Counted from the first letter of the stretch, positions 36,168-43,822 are shown. The stretch is 64,000 nt of DNA from Croceifilum oryzae (GCF_030814315.1 NZ_JAUSUV010000005.1:62001-126000), one strand, 5' to 3'. Notes: generated from the letters alone by a model not told the origin. Made by a program: numbers and translations.

Positions 36168-37226
36168 ATGAGTGGAGCGAATTTATCGATAGCAGTAGAT
36201 CCTCTGTTCCCTTTAGGGGAGTTTAGTCATTATGTAGTAGAAATGTTACCAAAGCATAATATGAATGACGAATTCGAGCTGGTTGCGAAAGGGCTTACCT
36301 TATTTCCAGATTTTCATACCATTCATACCATTGCCTTTTACGCCCCATTTGAGGCTAGGATCCGTAGTATGGGGGATTTAGGAATATATTTAGTTAGTTG
36401 TTTACGTGCGGGGATCCCGGTGGAAAAACTAGGCTCTATCTATGATTCACTTTGCTTTTTATCACCCACAACAGGCGTGGTGCCAAGGGATACTTACTGT
36501 TCGTATGCAACCCATAATTCAGAGAAAGCTTTGCGGACCTTTACAGGTCATGAGAGTGAGATTGGATTTATTCGCCAACACCAACGTTCGGATGAAGCAC
36601 TCATGCCAGCTGTCGATCATCTGATTCGGTTACAAACAACGAATGAACAGATGAATGAGGGTGAAAGTTTATCAATTATTCTGGAATGTATTAAAAAACT
36701 AATTGATGAGAATAAACACGTTCATCAATCTGTCGACCCAGTCTTTTTTATCAAGTATTTTCGAGAGTATTTCTTCCCTATTGAGATACAGGGGAAGATG
36801 TTAAATGCCCCGAGTGGTGTTCATCTGGCTAATATCATTCTTTTGGATATTGGGATTGGTAGTGCCGATGACCGCTATCTAGATACTACGAATGAATTGA
36901 TGGATTATCTAGAGCCAATTGAAAGACTCAAAATCATACAAACAAAGCGACTCCCATCCTTAAAAGAAAAATTCATCCAACAGTATAAAAAGACGAATGG
37001 CACGAATCGAGAGGAATTGGATCTTCTCATGGAAATATACAAGTATATGAGAATTTACCGCTATGTACACCAAGGACTTGTCACGAGATATATTCGTAAG
37101 CAAGATACCAATGTGAAATTTGGAACAGGTGGGTTTCCTTTTGATGAATTTCTAGAAGAACGGATTCAAATTGTGAAACGAGCAGAAGCAGATGTTCGCA
37201 AAGCATTTGCACAGGTGAGAGAATAG
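36168..37226 (+). CDS. PrnB-like (DUF1864) protein of the indoleamine-dioxygenase superfamily
   Basis: 352 residues, ATG 36168 with GGGAGG. It aligns by eye with monodechloroaminopyrrolnitrin synthase PrnB along its length: DPLFPLG.., MGDLGIYLVSCLRAG, VPRDTYCSYATHN.., TFTGHESEI, FREYFFPIEIQG, DIGIGSADDRY and the C-terminal FGTGGFPFDEFLEER. PrnB rearranges chlorotryptophan in a haem-dependent way; a histidine in YRYVHQGLVTRY could be the haem ligand. The bacterial DUF1864 relatives are mostly uncharacterised. As cargo of the gerE element it is lost from the chromosome if the element excises in the mother cell. Confidence 0.72.
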   Translation: MSGANLSIAVDPLFPLGEFSHYVVEMLPKHNMNDEFELVAKGLTLFPDFHTIHTIAFYAPFEARIRSMGDLGIYLVSCLRAGIPVEKLGSIYDSLCFLSPTTGVVPRDTYCSYATHNSEKALRTFTGHESEIGFIRQHQRSDEALMPAVDHLIRLQTTNEQMNEGESLSIILECIKKLIDENKHVHQSVDPVFFIKYFREYFFPIEIQGKMLNAPSGVHLANIILLDIGIGSADDRYLDTTNELMDYLEPIERLKIIQTKRLPSLKEKFIQQYKKTNGTNREELDLLMEIYKYMRIYRYVHQGLVTRYIRKQDTNVKFGTGGFPFDEFLEERIQIVKRAEADVRKAFAQVRE

Positions 37227-37284
37227 ACGATCATGCAACAAATACTAAAAAGCATCATAACAAACAATCATGTATGCCTTGTGA

Positions 37285-37785
37285 CTAAGAAGGTTCAGTA
37301 AAACCTAATTTACAGTTGATAGCAAGCATAGGATTATTTGTACTAGCAACATGAGTGGTGATAGATTGAATGCCTTTCTCTAAGCAAATGAGGATCATTT
37401 TTTGTTTTAACACAGTCGCGATTCCAGTGCCTCGATACTCTTTCGTGACAACAGTTAAACCATTATGACCCTTATGCCCATGGATGGAGAGTGTGGTTAA
37501 TCCAATCCATTTGCCGTTATGGGATGCGAGAAAGGTTGTTTCTCTATGTTTCCAGTAATGATGGAGATAGATGTTCTTTATAAAATCCTCATACGTTTCA
37601 AAGTCACCCGACTTGTGTCCAGGGTCATCTAACACTCCCTCACGTACTAAATGATAGAGCTTTTGCCGAACTTCTTCCGTATTCTCTTCAGAAGATAGAG
37701 TGAAGAAATGGTACATGGGGTCGAGGGAAGATAGAATGGGTGGTGTAGTTTTAGCTAAATCAAGTGATAAATCAATCAATTTCAT
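37285..37785 (-). CDS. GNAT family N-acetyltransferase
   Basis: 166 residues from ATG 37785, five bases after GGAGG (the frame extends to 37803). GNAT motif A is VVTKEYRGTGIATVLKQKM (about 115-133); motif B is TNNPMLAINCKLGF. The protein stops three residues after GF, where relatives usually continue 8-12 residues, so its C-terminus may be slightly truncated. Acceptor unknown. Lies on the opposite strand to most element genes. Confidence 0.8.
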   Translation of the reverse strand: MKLIDLSLDLAKTTPPILSSLDPMYHFFTLSSEENTEEVRQKLYHLVREGVLDDPGHKSGDFETYEDFIKNIYLHHYWKHRETTFLASHNGKWIGLTTLSIHGHKGHNGLTVVTKEYRGTGIATVLKQKMILICLEKGIQSITTHVASTNNPMLAINCKLGFTEPS

Positions 37786-37945
37786 GCGGGCCTCCATTTC
37801 CACATTCTTTCATATTACCATGTCATGACACCTATCTTTCACAATTTTTAGGTGACATAGCATGAAATATGTATCAATATAGTCTTATTGGTTGTCTTAC
37901 ATATAGAGTATATGATTCTATCATTTCTTGATTAGAAAGGTGAGC

Positions 37946-38776
37946 TTGAATTTGTGGGATATTTTTGTAGCGTTTGTACTAGGAATCGTAGAAGGATTAA
38001 CGGAGTTTGCACCTGTATCATCCACAGGACACATGATTCTTGTTGATGATATGATTTTTCAATCAAAAAAACTATTTTCTCCTGAAGTGGCAAACACGTT
38101 TAAAGTGGTGATTCAGTTAGGTTCTATTTTAGCGGTAGTCATCGTATTTAAGGAGAGATTTTTCAATTTGCTTGGTTTGAAAAAAGATCGCTCAGAAGAT
38201 GCCGAGCAGGGATATAAGCTCAGTTTAAAACATGTGATTGTGGGAATGATGCCAGCGGCAATACTAGGCTTCTTATTTAATGGTTATATTGATGAGCATC
38301 TATTTACTGCTAAAACTGTTGTCATTGGCTTAATAGCAGGAGCGATTCTGATGCTAGCCGCGGATTGGTTTCGTCCAAGTAGACCGAAAGTGAAAACAGT
38401 GGATCAAATTACATACAAGCATGCGATTGGGATTGGATTATTTCAATGTATTGCTCTATGGCCTGGCTTCTCTCGTTCAGGATCGACGATGTCAGGTGGA
38501 GTATTGCTGGGACTTGGCCACCGTGCAGCAGCAGACTTTACTTTTATTATGGCGGTTCCTGTGATGTTTGGAGCAAGTGCGCTTTCTCTTGTGAAACATT
38601 GGGATTCCTTTACCATGGATGCTCTCCCATTTTTCATTGTCGGTTTTATTAGTGCGTTTATCTTCGCGTTAATTTCGATTCGCTTTTTCTTAAAGTTGAT
38701 TAATAAGATTAAGCTGGTGCCCTTTGCTATCTATCGAATTGTACTGGCAGCGATTATTTACTTCTTCTTTTTATAG
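37946..38776 (+). CDS. uppP: undecaprenyl-diphosphatase
   Basis: 276 residues from TTG 37946 (AAAGG 5 bases upstream), giving the family opening MNLWDIFVAF. Catalytic motifs EGLTEFAPVSSTGHM (about 18-32) and the second glutamate/arginine block GFSRSGSTMSGG (about 170-181); eight hydrophobic segments. Dephosphorylates undecaprenyl pyrophosphate to recycle the cell-wall lipid carrier and gives bacitracin tolerance when abundant. It is cargo of the gerE element and so likely a second copy beside a housekeeping enzyme elsewhere. Confidence 0.93.
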   Translation: MNLWDIFVAFVLGIVEGLTEFAPVSSTGHMILVDDMIFQSKKLFSPEVANTFKVVIQLGSILAVVIVFKERFFNLLGLKKDRSEDAEQGYKLSLKHVIVGMMPAAILGFLFNGYIDEHLFTAKTVVIGLIAGAILMLAADWFRPSRPKVKTVDQITYKHAIGIGLFQCIALWPGFSRSGSTMSGGVLLGLGHRAAADFTFIMAVPVMFGASALSLVKHWDSFTMDALPFFIVGFISAFIFALISIRFFLKLINKIKLVPFAIYRIVLAAIIYFFFL

Positions 38777-38785
38777 GCATTATGA

Positions 38786-38822
38786 AAAGCCAAGCTTGAA
38801 CGACACTCAAGCTTGGCTTTTA
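38786..38822 (+). terminator. bidirectional terminator after uppP
   Basis: AAAGCCAAGCTTGA (38786-38799) and TCAAGCTTGGCTTT (38807-38820). Confidence 0.88.
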
Positions 38823-38842
38823 TCTTGCAAAGATTTACCGCT

Positions 38843-39001
38843 CTATTTAGATCTCATGCCTTGGATAATGGCTGTAGAGATGAAACCCACGCCTACCCCG
38901 ATAAGAACTCCCGCTCCTGTATTCCCCAGTGCCATTCCGATACCCAAACCTAATAATATAAAACCAGGGAGAAGCATCCCCCAACCTGTATTCTTATCCA
39001 T
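38843..39001 (-). CDS. 52-residue Gly-rich membrane protein
   Basis: ATG 39001 with GGAG at 9 bases, TAG at 38843-38845. Two hydrophobic segments built of Gly-zipper repeats (LLGLGIGMALGNTGAG and VLIGVGVGFISTAII), then a basic end RSK. No known family recalled; a pore, scaffold or small membrane-associated peptide are all possible. Ends beside the uppP terminator. Confidence 0.68.
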   Translation of the reverse strand: MDKNTGWGMLLPGFILLGLGIGMALGNTGAGVLIGVGVGFISTAIIQGMRSK

Positions 39002-39114
39002 TCTTACCGCTCCTATACTTGTTATCGCCTGTATTTACTTATAATTTATCATATGGAAAGAGTACCCGTCATCTGACAAATGTAATCATTGTTTGCTTAA
39101 AAATAGGCTTGTAT

Positions 39115-39147
39115 CCCTGTACTTTCTGCATAGCTTGAAATACAGGG
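39115..39147 (+). promoter_or_regulatory. inverted repeat masking the ribosome site
   Basis: CCCTGTA (39115-39121) pairs with TACAGGG (39141-39147), which includes the AGGGG ribosome site of the small ORF/recombinase unit. CATAGCTT (39129-39136) inside the loop resembles a sigma-E minus-10; a transcript starting there would lack the left arm. Confidence 0.45.
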
Positions 39148-39156
39148 GTGATGAAC

Positions 39157-39342
39157 TTGAAGAAGTACAGGCCGAAATGGGGCAACGAAACATATGGAAC
39201 GAAAGATATTTTTCAAGCATTTCAAGAAGCCTTCTCGCCATTCTTCTCACCAGATGAATCGAATCAACGGGTAGGCTCCAAATATGACTCTGTGATGAGG
39301 GAGTACACCGACCAAAAGAAGGTGACTAGAGACAGTGAGTAA
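39157..39342 (+). CDS. small ORF upstream of recombinase
   Basis: 61 residues from TTG 39157, best placed 8 bases after AGGGG within AGGGGTGAT (GTG 39148 and ATG 39151 are alternatives that overlap the ribosome site). Sequence is polar with an aromatic-rich middle (IFQAFQEAFSPFFSP). It overlaps the recombinase start by 8 bases, so it is co-translated. SPbeta encodes a 58-residue directionality factor (SprB) for its serine integrase; size and coupling make this a candidate for the same role. No sequence motif proves it. Confidence 0.6.
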   Translation: MKKYRPKWGNETYGTKDIFQAFQEAFSPFFSPDESNQRVGSKYDSVMREYTDQKKVTRDSE

Positions 39343-40801
39343 GAAGATTGCTGTGTATGTTCGGGTGTCCACAGAGAAAGATGAGCAAATTTCATCGGTT
39401 GAAAACCAGATTGATATATGTCGTAACTGGTTAGAAAGGCAAGGATTTGAATGGGATGAGAATTGTATTTATAAAGACCATGGGATTAGTGGAACCTTTT
39501 TCTTAGAACGTCCTGCAATCCAGCAAATCTTACAGCAAGCTAAGAAGAAAGAGATTGATATGGTGATCTTTAAATCCATTAGTCGTTTGGCGAGGGATCT
39601 TAAGGATTCCCTTGAAATTCGGGAGGTATTTATCGCCCATCATGTCCGGATTATCTCAGTTGAAGAAGGATATGACTCACACAAAGCTGGTAAAAATGAT
39701 ATGGCATTTGAATTATGGTCTCTTTTTTCGGCTCAATATAGTCGAACGTTATCGGCTGGGGTATCCGCCGCTTTAGCAGCAAAAGTTCGTAGAGGCGAGC
39801 ATATTGGGAGAATTCCATATGGATTTGTTCGAATAGATGGGAAGTTGCAGATTCTAGAGGAAGAGGCAAAAGTCGCCCAGATGATATTTCGTTGGTACAA
39901 CCAAGGCTGGGGATTTAAGAGAATTACCAAGGAGCTCAACTTCCTGGGGATTCCATCTAAGCAGGGGAATCAATGGCAGATGACGTCTATACAGAGATTA
40001 ATTGGGAACCCCATCTATTGCGGGGATTTTATTTTAAATCAGTATACAAGTATAAAAGTAAGTGGGCGTAAAAAGCAGATTCGAAACACTCCTGAACAAT
40101 GGATATGGTTTCGCGAACAACATCCAGCGATTATTACGCGGGAGGAATGGGAACAAGCAAATCCCAATCTTACGAACAAGGACAAGAGGAAGTTTACTCC
40201 ATGGAACGATCTACGTAGTATTTTAAAGTGTGGTATGTGTGGTTCTAGTATGGTTATTCTTCAATCACATAAGGTTCTTAGTACAGGTGAAAAAAATTAT
40301 TATCGATACTTAAAATGCTCGAGATATAGAAGGATTGGATCTACTGGTTGTGTGAATCATAAGCCCATCACATACGAAGAAATGAAGAGTTTTATAAGGA
40401 ATCGATTGATCGAAAAGGGGAGATTACTGGAGTTACATTTTGTACACTATCCATCTAGTGACTATGAAAAAAAGAGAAGGGAATTCGAAAAATCTTTCCA
40501 ATCTGTACAGACCAAAAGCCAGCAATTACTTGATCTATATTTGGATCAATTCATCACGAAAGATGAGTTTGAAGCGAAGCGGATCGAGTTGGATCGAAAC
40601 GCCCACTATTTACAAAAACAGATCAACTTATTTCAACAAGAAAACCATCGAATTAGGGAGGTTAGAAGAGTCCAAGAAGCATTTGATACAATGGAGGAAC
40701 AGGGTCAGAGCTTATTACATGTGTTTAAGACATTAGTGGAAGTCGTTATTCTCCATCCAAATCTAGAGGTTGATATAGTATATCGCTTTGAATGTCCTTA
40801 A
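39335..40801 (+). CDS. large serine site-specific recombinase
   Basis: 488 residues from GTG 39335. Resolvase catalytic domain with nucleophile Ser12 in YVRVST and arginines in SRLARDL (about 1-150), recombinase domain (IPYGFVRIDG.., GNPIYCGDFILNQY; about 160-270), zinc ribbon (CGMCG ... CSRYRRIGSTGC; about 300-345), coiled coil (about 370-440). The length is close to SpoIVCA (500 residues). Located inside a direct-repeat-bounded element in gerE, it is the obvious excisase/integrase. The coiled coil is where directionality factors act in this family. Confidence 0.95.
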   Translation: MSKKIAVYVRVSTEKDEQISSVENQIDICRNWLERQGFEWDENCIYKDHGISGTFFLERPAIQQILQQAKKKEIDMVIFKSISRLARDLKDSLEIREVFIAHHVRIISVEEGYDSHKAGKNDMAFELWSLFSAQYSRTLSAGVSAALAAKVRRGEHIGRIPYGFVRIDGKLQILEEEAKVAQMIFRWYNQGWGFKRITKELNFLGIPSKQGNQWQMTSIQRLIGNPIYCGDFILNQYTSIKVSGRKKQIRNTPEQWIWFREQHPAIITREEWEQANPNLTNKDKRKFTPWNDLRSILKCGMCGSSMVILQSHKVLSTGEKNYYRYLKCSRYRRIGSTGCVNHKPITYEEMKSFIRNRLIEKGRLLELHFVHYPSSDYEKKRREFEKSFQSVQTKSQQLLDLYLDQFITKDEFEAKRIELDRNAHYLQKQINLFQQENHRIREVRRVQEAFDTMEEQGQSLLHVFKTLVEVVILHPNLEVDIVYRFECP

Positions 40802-40911
40802 TATAAACTTAAAACAACATTAAAAACATATTTTCACCACAAAAGAAGGATATTCTGAATTTTTATAGAATCTTAACTAGTGTAAATTTATATATGGAGA
40901 GTGAACATGAT

Positions 40912-41577
40912 ATGTTGAAAAAGCTTTCAGTAACGTTTGCATTTGCATTAGCAGTATCTTCTATGGGTAGCATGGTATTGGCTGCTGATCCGATCGGTAC
41001 AGAGCTTGGTATGAATGAGAAAGAGCATACGGAACAGGTCTTTATGAGAGGCGGGGAGTATGATTTAAAAGTGAAAAATGACTCCTTCCGCTCGGAGGTT
41101 GAATATTTCATTGAAAGTAATGGTGTGAAGGTTGCAGAAGGGAAGATTCAGAGAGGAAGTTCCACTACTGTATCTAAGACGTTCAAGGATCGTGGACGAT
41201 ATACATTAGGTCTTCGTTGTGGAGAGGATCGTGGATGTAAAGGTGCTATGACGTTAACTCCGACCGACCAATGGGATAAATGGATTGAGATTGGGCAAGG
41301 GCAAAAAGAGCATACGGAAAATGTTTTCCTCAGAAAAGATAACTATACGGTGAAAGTGGACAGTGATGGATTCGGTTTCAGAAACAAGCTCAAGTACTTC
41401 ATCGCCGATAAGGATGGTAAGAAAATCGAGGAAGGCGAAGTGGGTAGAGATACGAAAGTGATCACAAGAGAGCTAAATGGTAACTATCAATTTGGTCTTA
41501 GCTGTGAGTCGGAGCGCGGTTGTAGAGGTCATATGACCATCAAAGGTGAGCATGATGGTTGGGGACCAAATCAGTAA
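40912..41577 (+). CDS. secreted protein with two tandem repeats
   Basis: 221 residues from ATG 40912 (GGAGAG 10 bases before). Signal peptide ends near VLAADP (about 25). Two copies of an approximately 80-residue beta-rich domain begin KEHTEQVFMRGGEYDLKV and KEHTENVFLRKDNYTVKV; each ends with G-L-x-C-x-x-x-R-G-C-[KR]-G-x-MT, a conserved Cys pair likely forming a disulfide. No family recognised. Being next to the att site on a sporulation-linked element, a spore-surface or extracellular role is conceivable but not shown. Confidence 0.7.
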   Translation: MLKKLSVTFAFALAVSSMGSMVLAADPIGTELGMNEKEHTEQVFMRGGEYDLKVKNDSFRSEVEYFIESNGVKVAEGKIQRGSSTTVSKTFKDRGRYTLGLRCGEDRGCKGAMTLTPTDQWDKWIEIGQGQKEHTENVFLRKDNYTVKVDSDGFGFRNKLKYFIADKDGKKIEEGEVGRDTKVITRELNGNYQFGLSCESERGCRGHMTIKGEHDGWGPNQ

Positions 41578-41657
41578 GAAGTGGATATACTCCAGTTTCT
41601 CAAATGTGATCAATCCAGTTTTCTGTGAGCAATAGTTTGCAAAGGTTACGCATCAGT

Positions 41658-41666
41658 AACGTCATG
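41658..41666 (+). repeat. right att core (AACGTCATG)
   Basis: Direct copy of the left core. Element arm TTTGCAAAGGTTAC (41636-41649) is to the left, GerE coding to the right. Confidence 0.9.
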
Positions 41667-41738
41667 CAAAAGCTCAATGTAAAAGGTCGCTCTCAGGCTG
41701 TCGTTGATCTAGTGAGATTGGGTGAGTTAGAGATCTGA
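41667..41738 (+). CDS. gerE: gerE, 3' segment (codons 50-72)
   Basis: Reads QKLNVKGRSQAVVDLVRLGE then LEI and TGA (41736-41738). This is the C-terminal dimer-helix end of GerE (B. subtilis: QKLGVKGRSQAVVELLRMGE then LEL). It has no start of its own. Fused across AACGTCATG to the segment at 35703-35849 it completes the protein in frame. Confidence 0.93.
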   Translation, partial: QKLNVKGRSQAVVDLVRLGELEI

Positions 41739-41770
41739 TTTTCCAATGGAGAAACGGATCAAGCTTGGCC

Positions 41771-41802
41771 AAACCCCCTACATTGTACATAGTAGGGGGT
41801 TT
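41771..41802 (+). terminator. terminator after gerE
   Basis: AAACCCCCTAC and GTAGGGGGTTT, 11-bp stem, 10-base loop; short T run only. Confidence 0.7.
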
Positions 41803-41812
41803 AAGTATGCGT

Positions 41813-41848
41813 ATGGAATAAGCTTACTTAAAATGGAATAAGATTACT
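41813..41848 (+). repeat. direct repeat upstream of glycosyltransferase
   Basis: ATGGAATAAGCTTACT (41813-41828) and ATGGAATAAGATTACT (41833-41848), spaced exactly 20 bp, so on one DNA face. Possible activator site for the 41883-43762 pair. Confidence 0.5.
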
Positions 41849-41882
41849 AACAAGTTTTTTACTTAAGAGGGGAGATTTATTG

Positions 41883-42800
41883 ATGCTGTATGTCCAATAT
41901 TCAATTCAGGGAAACGAAGGGCTTTGCAATCAACTGATGGCTATTTTTAGAGCAATAGGGGAAGCGTTATTTTATCAGAATCAAGGAGTAGAAGTTTGTC
42001 TTATTTTAAGTGATGTTCAAACAAGAAATTCTCCTGATTTAACAGTCCAACCTTCCTTTAAACCGATTCAAGTGGACTCATTCATAGATGTAGAATGTTT
42101 ATCAGAAATACTTAAGGATAAAAAGATTAACGTGAAACGGGCAGAAGAAGTCCGTATACTCGATTCGGATTCACTCATTACCTGTAATCGAATTCTTAGA
42201 CGCACAATGACTCAAGAGGAATCAAAAGAATTAGGTCTATTATTTGCAAATATGATTCCTTGGACCAAGCAAGTAATGAGGTTGTCCAATTTTATCATTG
42301 ATTCAATGTCTTGTTATCCTCTATGGACTGCTACCCATTTGCGCATCGAAAGAGATTTATTGTCATTTGAAGATATAGGAGAACCTGAATTAGAAGTAAT
42401 TCGACAAGGTCAATTTGATCATGTTATGAACTTTTTCTCTTGTACTAAAAACATATCTGCTATCTATGTTTCTTCTGGAATACAGACTAACGAGTATGAT
42501 TTTCTAATAGATAAGTTGAGAGAAATAAATCCTAGTTTAGCGTCTGTAAATAAAGACGTTATTTTTAAAGAAAACCCAGAATTACAGAAAGAGTTTGATG
42601 AGTTGCACTTAGAGCAACAGGCGTTGGTAAACTGGTTGGTATGTACCAAAGCTCCTTTGTTTATAGGACCACATTCTTCTTCATTTTCATACTTAGCGGC
42701 TTATATTCGTCATTATCAACACTTCACAAATTTACATCCTGATTACCAAGCATGTTGGGAGGATTGGTTCCCTCGTCTTTCGTTAACGGGAATGGCTTAG
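41883..42800 (+). CDS. O-fucosyltransferase-like glycosyltransferase
   Basis: 305 residues from ATG 41883 (GGGGAG upstream; TTG 41880 is the other candidate). N-terminal EGLCNQLMAIFRAIGEAL corresponds to the G-x-x-NQ-x nucleotide-sugar loop of GDP-fucose O-fucosyltransferases. ATHLRIERDLLSF matches the HLR-x-E-x-D box of the plant-type family. The C-terminal LVNWLVCTKAPLFIGPHSSSF matches the segment that ends the donor site. Predicted to transfer a deoxyhexose to a protein or glycan. Followed 98 bases on by a sugar O-methyltransferase-like gene. It directly follows gerE, so spore-coat glycosylation is a possibility. Confidence 0.65.
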   Translation: MLYVQYSIQGNEGLCNQLMAIFRAIGEALFYQNQGVEVCLILSDVQTRNSPDLTVQPSFKPIQVDSFIDVECLSEILKDKKINVKRAEEVRILDSDSLITCNRILRRTMTQEESKELGLLFANMIPWTKQVMRLSNFIIDSMSCYPLWTATHLRIERDLLSFEDIGEPELEVIRQGQFDHVMNFFSCTKNISAIYVSSGIQTNEYDFLIDKLREINPSLASVNKDVIFKENPELQKEFDELHLEQQALVNWLVCTKAPLFIGPHSSSFSYLAAYIRHYQHFTNLHPDYQACWEDWFPRLSLTGMA

Positions 42801-42898
42801 CTAGCTCTATGATTCTATAGCTATAGCCGTTGCCAGTACTATCGGTATATTTTCCCGCATATTTATTATCTATCATGAGTGAGAGGGGTTTTTTAAGT

Positions 42899-43762
42899 AT
42901 GTCTGTTAGTACAGAGCAAGCGAGCAGAGAATTATATCTAGAACTGTTAAAAAAGGCAATTCTTTTTGAGATCTATCTTGAGCATGAACATAGATATGTA
43001 CAATTTCTTGATATAGCAAAAAATGCTCCTATCTCTCCTACAAAGGAAAATAGACAAAGAGGTTTAGACTGGCCTCCTATTGCTCATAGTATGACTGGCA
43101 GGGAGCGTATGAATTTTCTACATCAATGTATGAATGCTGTAATGAATGAAAATATTGAGGGCGATTTTGTAGAAACAGGAGTTTGGCGGGGTGGATCCTG
43201 TATTTTTATGAGAGGTTTTTTGAAATCTCATGGAATTACAGATAGGAAAATCTGGGTTGCTGATTCGTTTGAAGGATTACCTGCCCCTGATCCACAGTAT
43301 CCGGGTGATGCGGGTCTAACACTTCATGAAGTAGACTTTTTAAGAGTTTCCGTGGAAGAAGTAATGGAGAATTTTAAAAAGTACGATTTACTAGATAGTC
43401 AAGTCACCTTTTTAAAGGGTTGGTTTAAAGATACATTACCTGTAGCGCCAATTGAAAAAATCGCGATAGCAAGATTAGACGGCGATATGTACTCTTCTAC
43501 AACAGATGCTCTTGTGAATTTATATCATAAGGTGTCTGTGGGTGGATATGTTATCATTGACGATTACACCGTACCTATGTGCCAACAAGCAGTGCATGAT
43601 TTCCGAAATAAATTTAACATCACTGAATCACTTATAGGCATTGATGGATGTAGTGCGTTTTGGAAGAAAACCAAAGAGATAGAAGTGGCTCGCCCAACAG
43701 AGATAGAAGTAAACCGGCCAACGGAACTAGCTCAAGGTCACAATCGTATATACAGGTTCTGA
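42899..43762 (+). CDS. TylF/MycF-like O-methyltransferase
   Basis: 287 residues from ATG 42899 (GAGAGGGG, spacing 10; the frame opens at 42830). SAM-binding GDFVETGVWRGGSCIFMRG (about 88-106), WVADSFEGLP, catalytic/metal RLDGDMYSST and VIIDDYT are TylF/MycF positions. These methylate deoxysugar hydroxyls using Mg. The C-terminus carries a short duplicated EVARPTEI/EVNRPTEL tail. Pairs with the fucosyltransferase-like gene, suggesting a methylated deoxyhexose decoration. Confidence 0.8.
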   Translation: MSVSTEQASRELYLELLKKAILFEIYLEHEHRYVQFLDIAKNAPISPTKENRQRGLDWPPIAHSMTGRERMNFLHQCMNAVMNENIEGDFVETGVWRGGSCIFMRGFLKSHGITDRKIWVADSFEGLPAPDPQYPGDAGLTLHEVDFLRVSVEEVMENFKKYDLLDSQVTFLKGWFKDTLPVAPIEKIAIARLDGDMYSSTTDALVNLYHKVSVGGYVIIDDYTVPMCQQAVHDFRNKFNITESLIGIDGCSAFWKKTKEIEVARPTEIEVNRPTELAQGHNRIYRF

Positions 43763-43785
43763 TAAATGAGTCGTTTCATTACAAC

Positions 43786-43822
43786 TAGCCCCCCTACTAT
43801 GTGATAGCAGGGGGCTTTAGTC
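43786..43822 (+). terminator. terminator after methyltransferase
   Basis: GCCCCC and GGGGGC arms with CTA/TAG pairing around TGTGA, just after the stop. Confidence 0.7.

Larger units (their letters stand above)
35841..41666 (+). mobile_element. gerE-intervening (skin-like) element, 5.8 kb
   Basis: The segment between direct repeats of AACGTCATG is 5817 bp per unit. It splits gerE after codon 49. Inside: PrnB-like protein, GNAT (minus), UppP, 52-residue membrane protein (minus), small ORF, large serine recombinase, secreted two-repeat protein. There are no capsid, tail, replication or transposase genes, so it is reduced compared with a prophage. A recombinase of the same class as SpoIVCA (skin, sigK) and SprA (SPbeta, spsM) lies inside. 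Joining the cores restores gerE in frame. The circle junction would have TTTGCAAAGGTTAC (41636-41649) facing GTACCCTCTGCAAA (35851-35864), imperfect inverted arms as in attP sites. Confidence 0.92.

Noticed and set aside
39148-39156. GTG 39148 or ATG 39151 as start of the small ORF before the recombinase
   Set aside because: Both lie inside or directly against the AGGGGTGAT ribosome site; TTG 39157 has proper spacing. Not excluded completely.
35841-41666. Complete prophage or insertion sequence
   Set aside because: There are no structural, replication or transposase genes. Content and att position fit a reduced developmental intervening element.
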